64,000 nt of DNA, taken from the NCBI GenBank assembly GCA_004154925.1, contig QJNS01000014.1:434001-498000 (forward strand), in the 5' to 3' direction. The notes under the pieces are model-generated. The model had not been told where the DNA came from. It saw only the letters and a list, made by a program, of their open reading frames with translations, and searched no databases. Source of the DNA: Monosporascus cannonballus. Lineage: Eukaryota; Ascomycota; Sordariomycetes; Xylariales. The position numbers were made by a program, and so were the translations under genes. Numbering within the stretch: the stretch's first letter is position 1; every line of letters begins with the position of its first letter. This document shows, piece after piece, positions 1 to 12,730 of this stretch.

Positions 1-3000
1 AAAGAATACAGGCCCGGCAAATTAAAAACTATATTACCTATAAAAACATAAACGTCGTAATAAAAAATAATATAACGGACTTGAATAACAAGAAAACGAT
101 ATAGAATTTATTGCAAATAATCGTAATTAAAATATAATAATTATCGAATGTTAATTTTAATTTGTAACCATTTAAAATATTACTTTTAAACGTTTCAAAT
201 AAAATATTTTTAACCTGCAGTATCGGACAGAAATAAGGCCTTAATAATACGCGTTATTTAACGGCAAATATGTACGTAAGGCGATTTTAACATACTTAAA
301 AAAACAAAATTATCATGATAAAAAAAACCGTAATAACCTAATTCCGGCTAAACCTTATTATAACATATATATGCTTAATTTTCTTTATATACCTAAACCT
401 TTAAATTTAAAAATATTTGCATAAAAATAACGAAAAGCCGGTTTAATAAAACCGGTTTTTTAGGAAATATTAAAATCATAATATAAATAATAAACAAACG
501 AATTATTTTTTATATAATACTTTCTATTTAATAATAAAAAATAAAATAGATATTCATTTTTATTAAACTTAAATAATTTTTGTTTAATAAATTTCCGAAT
601 AAATTAAACGAAATTTAAAATCTATATTTAATTCAAAATATAATTAAATTAATTAAGGCCGTTTCCGGTTTCGATATATAACAATATTAAGATATCTTAA
701 AAAACCGCTTATTTTTTACATTATATATAATATATAAAAAAGTTATATTTTCGATTTTACAAAAAATATAAGTAATTCTTTTAAACGAGAATATTCGTTT
801 AATCGAAAATAACGGCATTATATCCTTATATTACAAACCAATATATATAAATTACGAACTATTATTATGTTATAAATTTAACAAATATCGGAAGAAATTA
901 TAAGGCTGCTTTAAACCGTATTTTATTCTAATTAAAATGTATTGTTTATAATCTTTTAACTTAAATTAATAATTAACGGTTTAACGATAATCCTAATAAT
1001 TTAAATATTAAACCGGCATATAATTTATATACATTCGTAATTTAAAATTATAATTTCGATTATAATAACGTTTATATTTATATATATAATACGCAGTATA
1101 TTAAATAATTTTAATTAAAAGTTTATTTCGCCGTTCTTATTTATAACGTTAATATATAACTTATTTTTTATTACATTTAATTTGTAACCTTATTTTCGTT
1201 ACCGTAATTATATTTGCATAATTTATTTATATTTATATCGTTATCGAAATCGCCGATGTCGTTAAAACGTAATAAGTTTCAGCTCGAAATTATAGATAGT
1301 TTATCGAAAAAAAACCGAAATAATAATCTTTATCGAAATTAAGGAATTACGTATTAAAAATAAATAAATTTTATCGGATAATAATATTAATAACAAATTA
1401 AGAAAAACCCGTAATATTAGGTTAAAAAACAAAAACGAAATTTTACCAATTTTAATTAAAGGCGATAACATAAAACGCGCTTAATTATAATATAATACTA
1501 CGATTATAAAACGTAATAATTATCAATATTTATATAACATTAATTAAAACTATTAATATATTATATACTTTTTAAATTCCTTGTTTTTACTAATTTTTAA
1601 TTCATTATACTTTTACGGAATATTAATTTATTTAATCCGGATTAATTATATATTATAATAAGTGCGTAATAAAGTTTGTCAATTAAAAAAATTAACGAAA
1701 GTTTATATTCTATAATTTAAATTATTTTTCTAACTTATAGCCCTTAATTTACGACGCCGAATTAAAACTTTTTAATTTTTATTTTCCGGTTTATTTCTTT
1801 AAATTTGTCATATTAACTTTTAAAATATTCTTATTCTTTCCAACTTTTAAGGTACCTTAATTCGGATCGAATAAAATAAAAGATCGATTATATAAGTAAA
1901 TAAATAATAAAAATAATTTTTTGCCAATATCAAAAAAGCTATTTTTTCGTTATTAATATAATTATTTTAGCATCCGATATTTTTTAATAATTAATTCAAA
2001 ATATTTAAAATCCTGAGTTCATAATAAATCCTTATTAATTACGTTCTATAACTTTATCTTTTTGTAATTAAAATTGATATTTGTTAACATACGGTTTTAA
2101 TTAATATTTTTCAAAACCGTTCGTATATTTTAACCTTATTTTATTAAAAAGTTTAATAATTATGTTTTTTCGAATTAAGGTTTTTTAGTTCCCTTAATAA
2201 AAGTTAACGACCGGATTTAGCTTTTTTTTCTTTTATTGCGTTTTTCCTTTATCGGCATAACTAGGTCTCTAATTAATTTTAAGGAATTCTTTATTTTTTC
2301 ACCGGCTAATTTTAGAAATTCGTTTATATCAATATTCTATATAAATATAATAATAATCGGATATTCCGGGTAACCGCCGAAATATTTAAAATTATTACCG
2401 AATATGCCGTAGTATATAAAAATCTAGTATTTATATGAGTTATTCGCTCGGTAACCAAGTATATATAATTGCATACTTTTTTTCGTTTAATATTATAAAA
2501 TATATTACGGTTTTATATTTGTTTTAATTAAAACCGCAAAATTATTATATCCTTAATATTATTTATATTATGCAAATTATTGTAAATTATAAATTCCCGA
2601 AAACGAGTAACGGCTCGAATTATACGATTGTTTGAAAAATATATACCGGTTAAATGTATAATATAAAAAATGTTTAGTTTACGTTTTTAAAAATTTCTTA
2701 TTTAATAATCTATATTATCCGTATTAATAATTTTATTATTATGTTTTAGTATAAGGAAAAAACGATTAATATTATATATTATTTATTAATTTGTTTAAGA
2801 GTTAATGAAATCCAAATTTAAAGATCGTTAAAATATATACATACATTTTTTATTAATTATTTATAAATTATATATATATAAACGAAATCTCGGAATATTT
2901 ATTTAAATATTATTCCGAAATCATTATTAATAAAATATATATTAATATATATATTACGGTAAGTAACTTATATTTTTTGATAAATAATAATATAATCCAT

Positions 3001-3289
3001 TTTATAAAAACATTATAGTATTAAAGTTTTGTCGAATAAATTTTTAGCTTAAAAAATTATTTTATAAATTAAAGCAAAATTTAAAAAATATATATATAAT
3101 AAAAAACCAATACGAAAAGTAACGCCGTAATTAATATAGTTTATATCGAAAATTTACCTAATACCGTTACGATCTTTATATATATTTTAATTTTTCATTA
3201 AATTATTACATGTTTTTTTAAATATGATTACCTTATTATATTTTATTATACGGTAATAATATTGTTATATTAATTATTTAATTAATAAA
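1..3289. repeat. AT-rich RIP-degraded repeat DNA
   Basis: This stretch has very low GC, stops in all frames and no open reading frame worth calling. Remaining C is often in CpG. The only protein-like trace is at the extreme left on the plus strand (about 4-50), where EYRPGKL can be read. That resembles the end of a Ty3/gypsy RNase H domain (usually followed by ADALSR). It is short and the following residues do not support it strongly. I therefore call the block degraded transposon DNA of unknown family. Its right end is the insertion site of the Fot1-like element. Confidence 0.6.
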
Positions 3290-3291
3290 TA

Positions 3292-5160
3292 ACGTACTAC
3301 ATAAGCGAGTCGACCACATAAGCCAGTCGACCGGTTTTTGGCACATGGCGATAACAAACCCAAATAAAACAATTATAACATCTTAAATTAATTAAAATTA
3401 ATCGGATTCGTTTTCGCTAGACGTATTTACAGCTTTCTTATAAGTACGCGTATTATGTCCGGGCTTATTACAGACGCTATATTTCCGTTTCTTTGCCTGA
3501 ACCTTTTTGCGATGATTATTTTCACCTCCTGTCGGCTGCGTTTTTTTATTATTATTTTCCTTTTTGGCCAGAAGAGCTTGTCCTTTTTGTATAGTAAGTG
3601 TTCTTTTTTCTTGAAGCCGTTTATTTTTGGTCCTCCGACGTTTGTTAAAGATATAGTTGGTTTTGCGTAATAAGCCGTATTCCTCCTTTAAAAAAGCAAC
3701 TTTATGTAAAAGCATTAAGTTATTTTTTATTAAAAAATTAACCGTTTTAATTATTTTTGTCGGCGAGCTACCCTGGTGGTTTCTATTTTTTTTTGCAAAT
3801 AACGTCCCCGTCGAATCGCTTTAGTAATATTTTTAGGGGTTTTTGCAAATAGGGAGATAACGGAATTAGTAGAGGTTAACGGCGAGACGGTTAATGTAAG
3901 TATAATTAAAATTTTTAATTCGGAAAGGACGTAATTAAGATCGAATGGAATAAATCCAGTTTTTGTGAATCCGGATTTGATATTATTGGACGTTATAGTA
4001 ACTTTAAATGCGTTGTGAAAACCGGCGAGGAAATCTTTTTTCGCGATATGGGTATGGTAACGTCGCATTAAATTTTCGATATATAGCGAATAAGCGCGTT
4101 TTAAAGCAGAAAAATAGGATACGTCGAGAGGTTAAAGTAAATGGGAGGAATGGGCAGGTATACAAAGCGTAATAATGCCGTTATTCGCGTAATATTTTTC
4201 GAATTTTATCAAATGGTGGTTTTCGTAACCGTTAAGGATAAAAAAACGTTTTGATTTTTTCGTACGCGTTCGAATATGTTAATCGAAATATTGGACCCAT
4301 TTTAGACTTAATTCGTTCGTTATCCAATTATTATTATTTAACCCGATTTTCCAACCGGCTGGTAACGAGTTTTTTCTGAATTAGGACTTAAGGTGATTTT
4401 TTCCCGCCATAATGATAAATAGCGGCAAAACCTAACTTTGGGAATTAACAGCTTGGATAACTGTAACCCATTTTTTATTCCCTTATTACGCTTATTTAGG
4501 TTTTTTATGTTTTTCGATATTAGTAATTATTATGCCCGTTACCATAAAAAACCTTATTAAGAATCCAGTCTCGTCGAAGTTGTAAATATCCTTTTTTGCG
4601 ATGCCGTATTTTGCGATAATAACCCGAACAAGCTCGAACTATTTACGAAATGTTTCTGGATTTTCGCATAAAACCCGTTAATAATCGATTTTCCGATTTA
4701 AACGCGTTTAAAGTTTTTATTGCCGTCTAATAAAGTTCGACGCCTAATTAACCCTAACGCGTACCGCGACGCGCTAAGCCAGCAATATATTGACCATATT
4801 TTTAACATGTTAAAGCCGGATAGGAAACGTTCGCATATTTAAGTTAAGGATTTGGTTAATAATAAATTTTTTTTCGGTCGGCGTCAATTTTCGCGAATTA
4901 GGAATAATGTCAGTTCGGGCGCGTTAACCGTGATATTAATTTTTTAAGGTCGTTTTGGCAATTTTATATATAGAATTAAATGTTGCATAATTAAGTTTCG
5001 GGTCTCGTTTTTTAGCCTGAATAACTAGGTTTATTCTCGTTTTTTTAGTAAGTCGTTTTATGTTATTAATATTAAGCAATTGGTAATTAAAGTTGAAAAA
5101 TTAAAAAGTTAAAAAAGCTGGTCGATTCGCTTATGTGGTCGACTCGTTTATGTAGTACGT
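3292..5160 (-). mobile_element. Fot1/pogo-like DNA transposon (Tc1/mariner superfamily)
   Basis: The element is 1869 bp, with terminal inverted repeats of about 43 bp (3292-3334 and 5118-5160). They begin ACGTACTACATAA and match with four differences. TA dinucleotides flank both ends (3290-3291 and 5161-5162), the target duplication expected for Tc1/mariner/pogo elements. Length, TIR and TA duplication fit the fungal Fot1/pogo group, and the interior carries the matching transposase on the minus strand. The TIR contains an unusual internal direct duplication, described under findings. The coding region is inactivated, so the element is dead in cis. It sits in older AT-rich repeat DNA and has itself been mutated in the RIP direction. 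Confidence 0.93.
3398..5063 (-). pseudogene. Fot1/pogo transposase (DDE_1 family), inactivated
   Basis: Reading the minus strand through stops gives a transposase of about 550 codons in the usual domain order. The N-terminal helix-turn-helix/CENP-B-type part lies at about 5060-4640. The first catalytic Asp is seen in IYNFDETGF (near 4561-4590). The second catalytic motif reads ILNGYENH near 4231, where active relatives have Asp-Gly-His, so this Asp has become Asn. The third motif, PLDV, is near 4115. The C-terminal region includes FLAGFHNAFKVT (near 4030) and ends in a basic tail with CNKPGHN, near a stop at 3398. Several stops (for example the one directly before PLDV) are explained by C-to-T or G-to-A changes. 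The enzyme would have cut and pasted this element at TA sites. It cannot be functional now. Confidence 0.9.
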
Positions 5161-5162
5161 TA

Positions 5163-8100
5163 CATATAAATAAGTAATTATATTTAAAGAATTTAATAAC
5201 ATTATAAATTTATTATTATAAATTCGGCATAATTAAAATTAAAAATATAAATAAATAATATAAAATATAATAAATAATAAAACGATTATATATTAAATAA
5301 TTACGGCAAATATTAGTAATGTTAATAAAAAATATAAGGATTTACGATAAATAAAAAGTTTTACGAATAATTAATAAATTATAAAAATATTTTAAAATAA
5401 TATATATAATTAAAATTAAAATATATATAAATTTTAAAATTATAAAATTATAAAGATAAAATTTATTAAATTTATGTAAATTTTTAAATATAAATTAGAA
5501 ATTATTATTATTTTTTTACAACGAAAACATAATATATAAGAAGATTTCATAATTATATATAAATTATATTAAATATACACTTTTTATTAAATATCTTAAT
5601 ATAAATAATAAAATAATTTTAATTAATTATATATTTAAATATAATTATTAAAATTATTTAATATATAATTAATATTATTTATTTGTATTATAATTCTTTA
5701 TAATTTTAAATATTTATTATATTTTATTATATAAGATTACGTTATATATAATATAATAATTATTAATTAATTTATTTATACTTAAAATTCGAAATCTATA
5801 TTATAATATATATCTTTATATATTTTATGAAATTGTAAGGAATAAATAAATTTTTTTACTAATATAATAAAGGTATTTTCCGTTATAATTTTTAATAATA
5901 TATTTCGAATAAACTTAAAAAGCTTTATTCGCTTAGTTAAAAGAATTATATTTACTATTAATATCCCCAAAAATTAATATACTTTCGAAAAATAACTTAT
6001 TTCTAAAAAATAATTTCCTTTTAAAGAATAATTTTAAAAACGGGTAACAAAATTTCGGATTAACAAATGGCCGAAATAAATACTAAAATAAAAATAATTT
6101 GCTCTTTAAAAATAATTTAAAAATAAATAATAAAAGTTTTAATTAAAAAATCATTAAACCGGTGTTAAAATAACTTATAATAAGGCAAAACCGACGGCGT
6201 AATCCCGATTAAGGTATTTTCGTATTAATTAAATAATTTTAAATGATGTTAAAATATAAAAAATGTTTTACAGAAAATATATATTATATAGAATTAATTA
6301 TAAATTTTAGATATATATTATGAAGTTATATTAAAATAGCAAAATATTAAAAGAAATAAATACTTTATTTTTTAATATTAATATAATTATATATTAATTA
6401 AAACTATTTTACGATTATTAAAAATTTATAAATTTAATAACATTACGAAAAGATTATAGTATGAATAAAAGTCTTTATTATTGAAAAATACGGTACTTAT
6501 ATAAATATTAAATATTAATAATATAATTCGAAATATTTTCCATAATAATAATCGGCAAAATAAAATTTACGTTATAACAAAATATATCGTCCTTAAAAAT
6601 TATTAAATTATTAAATTAATTACGGATTTTTAATTAAATACAGCTTTCGTAATTTAACGAAAAAATTATATAAACCGGATATTATATAGATAATACCAAA
6701 AAAATGTAACTTTATAATTCGGATTATGTAATTAAAAATTATATATTATATAATTATTTTATAAATATTATAATTTACGGAATTATACGAATAATAAATA
6801 TATACGTCATATATAAAAATATAAGAAAAATATTTATATGTAATTTTTAAATATTTAGTATTATTATATAATCGGAATATAAATTTTTAAAATATTTAAA
6901 ATAAAAATATTATATTTAAAATAAAAATATTTAAACCCCGAAAACGTAAAAAGAACTATTAATATATAAATTATAATAATACGCGAAAAGAAATAAAGGA
7001 AAAAGAATCTTGAAAAACATGAATAAATATTAATAAATAAATTAATTCGAAATTATAGGTTATATTGAATTATAAATAATATATTATTTTTTTTGTAATG
7101 TTTTATAAAATAAAACGTTTAAACGGAGTAAAATATATTAAAATCAGGTAAATTAAAAATTTAATTACTTATATTAATTTTATTAATAATCATATCGCGT
7201 ACTATATTATAAAATATTTTTTATTCATATTTTTAGTATTAAAAACGATGAAATAATTATAACAATATATAAAATAATTTTTAAATTAATTAATTAAGAT
7301 TATATAAATAAGAAAGTTATATTAATGTTACAATTATAATATAAATATTATATGGTTTATATAAAAACATATTATAATAACATAATAAGAAATTAAAAAA
7401 TTCTATTAACGGCTTTTTTTCGTCCGATAAATCTTTATTTTATTTATCCGAAAATAACGATTACGATAACGAATTATTTTAATTAAAATTATTAATTAAA
7501 TTATTAATAATTTATATTGTGGAATTTTAAAAATCTTTTTATATACTGGATATTATTATTATTTTAAGCCAAATTATATTTAATAAATTTAATATTAAAA
7601 AGGTTTCGGATATATATATTAAAGTTATTTATAAATTAATTGTTATTTCTTATCATATTTAATTAATTAAGTGTATTTATGTTAATTATAATAAACACGA
7701 TATTATTAAAATTAATAAATTTAATTTTCACAATTTTGCGGCTTCCGACTAAAATATATTCGGATTTCTAATTACTTCTTTAATCTAAAATAAATATCTT
7801 TTAATAAGCCTAGAATTTCTAAACAAAATATAAGCGCGTTCAAAAATTTTATTAGGAAAATCCCGAATGATATAGCGTTTATTTTGTAAGAAAACATAAC
7901 GAATAAAATATTTGTATTATAAAAATATACGGTATTTAATTAAAAACGAATTTTAAAAAATTAATATTAATATTATATATATTATTTTTCAACCGGCGGG
8001 ATTTATTAATATATTATAAATTATAATAATTACCTTTTTAATTAAATATTTTTATATTTTTTTTCTAAATTTTGTCGAAATTAAATTGAATATTAAAATT

Positions 8101-10604
8101 AAATTAATAAAGATTTAATCTTATATTATAAAACGTAATATTTAATCGAAATAAAATATTGTTTTTACCCTAATTAAATTAATTAACCTGTGATACAAAT
8201 TTTAATATTAACATTAACCGCTTCGTACAATTAATATCGATATATTATATAATGTATAAAAAATATAAATAAAATTAAAGTCTTTAAAAAAAACATTTTC
8301 GTATTTTTAATAGATAAAAATAATATCAATCGATAATTTATTATTATTATTATTATAATTAAAACAAATATCGCCGTATGAAATATTAATTATATTAAAA
8401 ATATTTCCAACCTTATATTTATTTTTTAAAAAGTTTTATTCGAAACGTTTTAATTAAAATTATATTATTTAATAAATAATTTAAATAAATTATGTTTTTA
8501 AATTAAAAATTATAATATTTATGAATTATCTATAAAACTATTTATATTATTAAATAACGTATTATTAATACATAATCATAAAAGACTTTTATTAAAAAGA
8601 TCCTTAATTATTAATACGTTTCAGTGGGGATTTTACGATAATTTTCATATTTATTTAATATAATTAAAATATTTAAAAAATTATATTACATATAATAAAT
8701 TCAAATTTAATAATAATTAACCGGAAATATATATATTTTATAAATTTAATGAATTTAAATTTCGAAAATAAATTTTGGATTAAAGTATTTAAGGAAATTC
8801 AATATATATTAAATATTTTTATTAAAAATAATTTATATTCTAAATTTAATATTGCTAAAAATAATATAAATATATAAATATTATATATATAAAGGATACA
8901 AATTTTAAAAATATAAGATTTTAGTAATTTTTAATATAATTATATTATTTTTTTAAAAAATAAATAATTCGTTTTTAATGCTATTTATATTTTATATATT
9001 GTAATTAGATTATTAAATTAATAAGTATGTATAATTATAAAGAAACGTTTTATTAATATACGGAATTAAATTAAAAAATATTTATTATTATGTAAATTAA
9101 TTATTTCGGCTTAATTGGTCTATATTTTCTAAATATAATTAATTATTTTCTAATTTTGATAAATAAAATAAAAACGTTTTCAAACACGATAAAATGATTT
9201 TTTTAAATCCATATATTTTTTAAAAAAATTAAATTAATAAACGTTATAAATACCTGTAATAATATTTTTGTTTTCGTTAATTATTTTGAATAAAATCGAA
9301 TAATATTTATTATATAATATATATTTTAATTTAAAAAACAGGAGCATTTTTATTTATTACGTTATTAAAATATATTAGTAAAACCAAAATTAAAATCCGG
9401 ATAATATTAATTATAAATTAATAAAAAATATTAAGTAATATTAAATATTATTATAATATTTATAAAACTAAAATTTATATAAGTTTAATCTTTTATAATT
9501 TAATTAAAATAATAAGTAAAAATAATAATAATATTTCGTATAATAATATTATATTAAAATATTATATTATAAATATAATTTTATTATATTTCATTATAAA
9601 ATATAATTTATTTTAATTAAAATTATATAATTATAAAAAAATTAATACGGTTACCTTAATTTTTTATAAACAAAAATATTTTTTAATTTAGCGTATAATA
9701 AGTTTTATTAATATTTAAGTTTTTTAATATATTAATATTATTTTATAATAATTCGAAAATAATAAAAACTTATTTAATAAATAAGGTAAATAATTATCGT
9801 TAATTTCAAAAATTATTTTAATTATAATAATTACAATTAAAAAAATATATAAAAATATTTAACTTATTATAATTACGAAATTATCTCGTTTTTCGTTTCG
9901 TATTATATAAATATTATTTTTTTCTTAAATATATAATTATTTAATTTAATAACTTAAAATAATTAAAAATAAATATTGTTATAAAATATTAATTTTTATT
10001 TAAAATAATATGGATTATGGTAATTTCGAATAATACTTTTTTTGATAAGTAATAAAATTTAAACTTTTTGACGAAAATTATAAGTTTTCCGTATAATATA
10101 TTATAATATTTATATATAATAAAATCTCAATTAATAAAAATTAAAAGTTTTTATTAATTTTTATATATTTATAATTATTAATATATTTATTTTTTATTAC
10201 GTTAATTAATTAATTAATTTAAACGATCGAATTAATAATTTAACTTAAATTATTATAAAAAATTTAATTACAAAAACTTTTTTTAAATATTATATTAATT
10301 TTTATATATTAATATTAAAAATTGAAAATATACATACATATATTTTATCTTAAAAATGTATTTTAACGAAATTGAAAATATATAAATTGGTTTTATTTTT
10401 AAAAAAACATAATATAATAAATTCGTATTATAATTATTATATATATTAAAATTTAAAAGAATATTGATAATAATTTTATAACAAAATTAATAATATATAT
10501 ATATATATTTATAAAAAACATTTTATTATTAAGTTATTACGAATTTTTATTTTTTTAAAAAAATAAATATATTAAACGAAGCCGTTTTTACGTAATTATA
10601 ACTT
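5163..10604. repeat. AT-rich RIP-degraded DNA, no recognisable gene
   Basis: About 5.4 kb of extremely AT-rich sequence. I searched both strands by eye for reverse transcriptase YxDD, zinc-knuckle, integrase and chromodomain signatures and for repeated ends, and found none I could defend. The longest open frame is about 60 codons and Ile/Lys/Tyr-rich, as random AT-rich DNA would give. The block ends sharply near 10600, where GC rises to ordinary levels. It is most likely old transposon sequence mutated past recognition. Confidence 0.55.
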
Positions 10605-11042
10605 AGGCCTCGTTAGCTCGTTACGGGGATTTGGGATTTGATTGGTTAATATTTAGCGTTATAGAGCGGTACTTGAGTGACTTTGAGAAATTGGGAAAAC
10701 GAGCCAGGGAGGCCTGAGCTAGCTGAGGTAAGACCCAACGGGCCACGGTCTCCAGGAACGGTCTGCCACGACCCAACCACAAGTGCGCGGTGGGGCAGGT
10801 CACGTGATGTATCACCAACTTACTGGTGGTGAGCCAGTGAGCCGGATCAAGATATATACGTTCATTCTTTCCATAATCTAGATGGTTTCAGCTTGCAATA
10901 AAACATCGTTACCCAAAATGCCCTTGGTATTACGAGACGTGACACGTTACTATATCTATTGCTCAAACTCCCACGATACTCCTGCCAACATAAACCCGTA
11001 CGACTAAGGTTTAATAGTTGGTGAAACCGCCAAGCCGTCACA
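10605..11042 (-). repeat. LTR-like repeat, family E (copy 1, not RIP-mutated)
   Basis: Read on the minus strand, this segment starts TGTGACGGCTTGGCGG at 11042. It matches a RIP-mutated plus-strand copy at 63506 onward over at least 200 bp. The shared core contains ACCAACTATTAAACC and GTCGTACGGGTTTAT. The TG start, the sharp right edge inside a copia remnant, and the abrupt change to RIP-degraded DNA at the left edge suggest an LTR whose internal region lies to the left. The left edge and a target duplication were not found, so the left coordinate is approximate. It could instead be part of another repeat class. Confidence 0.5.
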
Positions 11043-11224
11043 ATATGCCTAATTACGAAACTAAAGTATGTTAATATCCATAATTACTGGCTTTGCGAAA
11101 TCCACGCAGCAGGAAAAATAAAGATCAAATGGACGCCTATTAACGCTATAATAGTAAACGGGCTTACTAAGCCCTTAAAACTAGAGCAACATTAGCAGTT
11201 TGTTCGGTTACTAAACCTTTAGAA
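11043..11224 (+). pseudogene. Ty1/copia RNase H C-terminal remnant (family F)
   Basis: The plus strand reads KYVNIHNYWLCEIHAAGK followed by IKIKWTPINAIIVNGLTKPL, then LKLEQH, a stop, and QFVRLLNL. This is the recognisable C-terminal end of a copia RNase H domain, whose family consensus is roughly KHIDI.HH..RE and ADGLTKPL. The Asp of ADG is Asn here and the CAG/CAA-type Gln after EQH is a stop, both RIP-type changes. The rest of the polyprotein is missing: the fragment is cut at 11042 by repeat E. Downstream lie a polypurine tract and an LTR in the expected order, so this is the 3' end of one copia element. Confidence 0.82.
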
Positions 11225-11396
11225 CGTTACTTTCAGGCTAAAGAAAACCTAAGAAGCGTTAGTTTATCCCTAGTATTGCCCAACAACGAAAGGGTGTTAC
11301 TCCCGTTTCCTTCTATTTATTCGTTTTGGTTACATCTTCCACCTTCATCCCTAAACGACCTTAAAGATAAGGTCAATAAAGAAACTTTTTAACAAA

Positions 11397-11469
11397 GTTT
11401 CTGTGGTCTAGCGGTATAACATCAAGGTCCTAACACCTGAAAACATGGGTTCAAATCCTATTAGAGGCC
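11397..11469 (+). tRNA. tRNA-like sequence (degenerate tRNA or tRNA-derived element)
   Basis: A 73-nt stretch folds with a 7-bp acceptor stem (GTTTCTG/TAGAGGC, several G-T pairs) and a T-arm ATGGG/CCTAT around TTCAAAT. It has perfect RNA polymerase III A-box (TGGTCTAGCGG) and B-box (GGTTCAAATCC) matches. The anticodon arm does not fold cleanly: the CAAGG/ACCTG stem has mismatches and the loop CCTAAC or TCCTAAC lacks the invariant U33 in the best pairing. The anticodon is therefore uncertain; CCT (Arg) is possible. The G-T pairs look like C-to-T decay of original G-C pairs. It lies in the 3' untranslated part of a copia remnant, so a tRNA-derived SINE or a pseudo-tRNA is as likely as a working tRNA. 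Confidence 0.55.
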
Positions 11470-11502
11470 CTTCTGTCGTGGCTTTAAATATGTCAAAGCC
11501 TC

Positions 11503-11520
11503 GGCGGAATCCGCCTTTTT
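11503..11520 (+). terminator. Hairpin plus T-run, possible Pol III terminator
   Basis: GGCGG-aat-CCGCC forms a perfect 5-bp stem, followed directly by five T residues (11516-11520), 46 nt after the tRNA-like sequence. RNA polymerase III stops at runs of four or more T, so this is the first good stop signal for a transcript starting at the A/B boxes upstream. The hairpin is not needed by Pol III; its role, if any, is inferred. Confidence 0.4.
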
Positions 11521-11615
11521 GTGTTTATTTTCTTTTAAAGCTAACCACTACGGTATTTCCTTTTTGGGCAATTATTCGATATCGTAATAACTTCAGCTGT
11601 TAGTTCCTAACAGCT

Positions 11616-11622
11616 AGGGGGG
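11616..11622 (+). promoter_or_regulatory. Polypurine tract before copia 3' LTR
   Basis: AGGGGGG lies directly before the TGT that opens the LTR at 11623. This is the position and composition of the plus-strand primer used in retrotransposon reverse transcription. It fixes the element as plus-strand with its body to the left, in agreement with the RNase H remnant at 11043-11224. A perfect 9-bp inverted repeat with a TTC loop (AGCTGTTAG/CTAACAGCT, 11595-11615) lies immediately upstream. Confidence 0.6.
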
Positions 11623-11856
11623 TGTATCAGACCCAGCTGAAATCGATCAAACAGCTAAGCCTTGGCTTTGTTTAATCAGCTACTAACTTTATGCACCCCG
11701 GGTTCCTTTTTCTCTCAACTACAGCTGTATCTACGTGTATTTAAGGAGGGTTTACCACCTTCATTTTCTGTAGAAGACCTTCTAGAGGTCAGGGCAACCT
11801 TCAATATACACTCTTTCTTCAGTTATATGCTTCAGTGCGTAATGCAGGGTCTCACA
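11623..11856 (+). repeat. Copia LTR, family F (3' LTR)
   Basis: The segment runs from TGTATCAGACCC to GGGTCTCACA (234 bp), with TG...CA ends. It is paralogous to 20173-20585 once the nested LTR there is removed. Shared stretches include ATTTAAGGAGGGTT, the motif around GAAGACCTTCTA, and TTCTTCAGTTATATGCTTC. ATTTAAGG can act as the TATA region. The copy is hardly RIP-mutated although its element body is. No duplication partner for its right flank (GGTAT) was found, as expected if the 5' half of the element is lost. Confidence 0.75.
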
Positions 11857-12541
11857 GGTATCATAGCGAAAGTTTGGCGGCCGGATATGCAAAAAGTGAC
11901 TCCGGCTCGACTTCTCTGAGCACTTACAACTCTGCCATCGTCTCTTTAGTGTAATTGCTGTTGAAGACTGTCGGATGCCCACAGCCGATGGTATGAAGGC
12001 ATCTTTTAATATGTGGCCAATTCTACCATCGTTTCACCACGGTAATGGCATATATATTCATACCTTTGTAATTTTCGAAGACGCTTACCGAGCTCTGGAG
12101 TGACTGACTAGCCACTGCACAGAAGGGGCTCTAACTAGGTAACAGCGCTTAATGGTATAATTCCTTTCCTGCCCTTCCATACATGGGAACGCAGGAGTGT
12201 TAGTCCCTACCTATATATAGACATTATGTGGGGTTTCCCAAATGAACCTCACACTCGGAGACATGGTTGAAAGTTCGCCATTGTCAAACGCGATATCAGC
12301 TAAGATGATCGAATCGAAACTTCGCTTACTGGATAGCAGTGAATGAACTCGATGGGCCACCGGAGTTGACAAAAACCGAGCACCCCTGTATGCTCCCAAT
12401 CATCATCGCGATGGTTAAGGGGTCATGTCTGTCATATTCTGTTTGATGCAGTCTGGTGTTCTAACAAAGGGAACGGGAGCGGGATAGACAATTTCAATGT
12501 AATCGTCATCGATATGACGCGAGCTATGATTATTACCGTCC
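11857..12541. other. Intergenic DNA, nothing recognised
   Basis: This is ordinary-composition DNA between the family F LTR and the family A solo LTR. Short open frames on both strands overlap one another and show no domain, start context or amino-acid pattern suggesting a gene. It may be diverged host or transposon sequence. Confidence 0.5.
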
Positions 12542-12730
12542 TGTCGTAGAATAGGGGTATCTCTGCTAGTCATCAAAGCTCCCGGGACCCCGGAACAACC
12601 TTAATACGGAGAGCCGAAAGCATATAGAGAGTTTCCTGGCCACCACTCCTTAAAGTTCAAATTCTACTCTGACGGTTATCACTTTCCACGCCTTATGCAG
12701 CCTTATCTTCCGATCAGCTTAACTGTGACA
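12542..12730 (+). repeat. Solo LTR, copia family A
   Basis: The 189-bp segment begins TGTCGTAGAATAGGGG and ends CTTAACTGTGACA. It matches three other copies in the window: 20351-20537 (plus), 24320-24506 (minus) and 45876-46061 (minus). Flanks are CGTCC on the left and CGCCC on the right, a 5-bp target duplication with one C/T difference. No internal region is attached, so it is a solo LTR left by LTR-LTR recombination. A TATA-like ATATAGAGAG lies in the middle, as in the other copies. Confidence 0.88.

Noticed and set aside
5782..5970. 62-codon minus-strand open frame
   Set aside because: Ile/Lys/Leu-rich translation of AT-rich decayed DNA, no motif, no repeat of the frame elsewhere.
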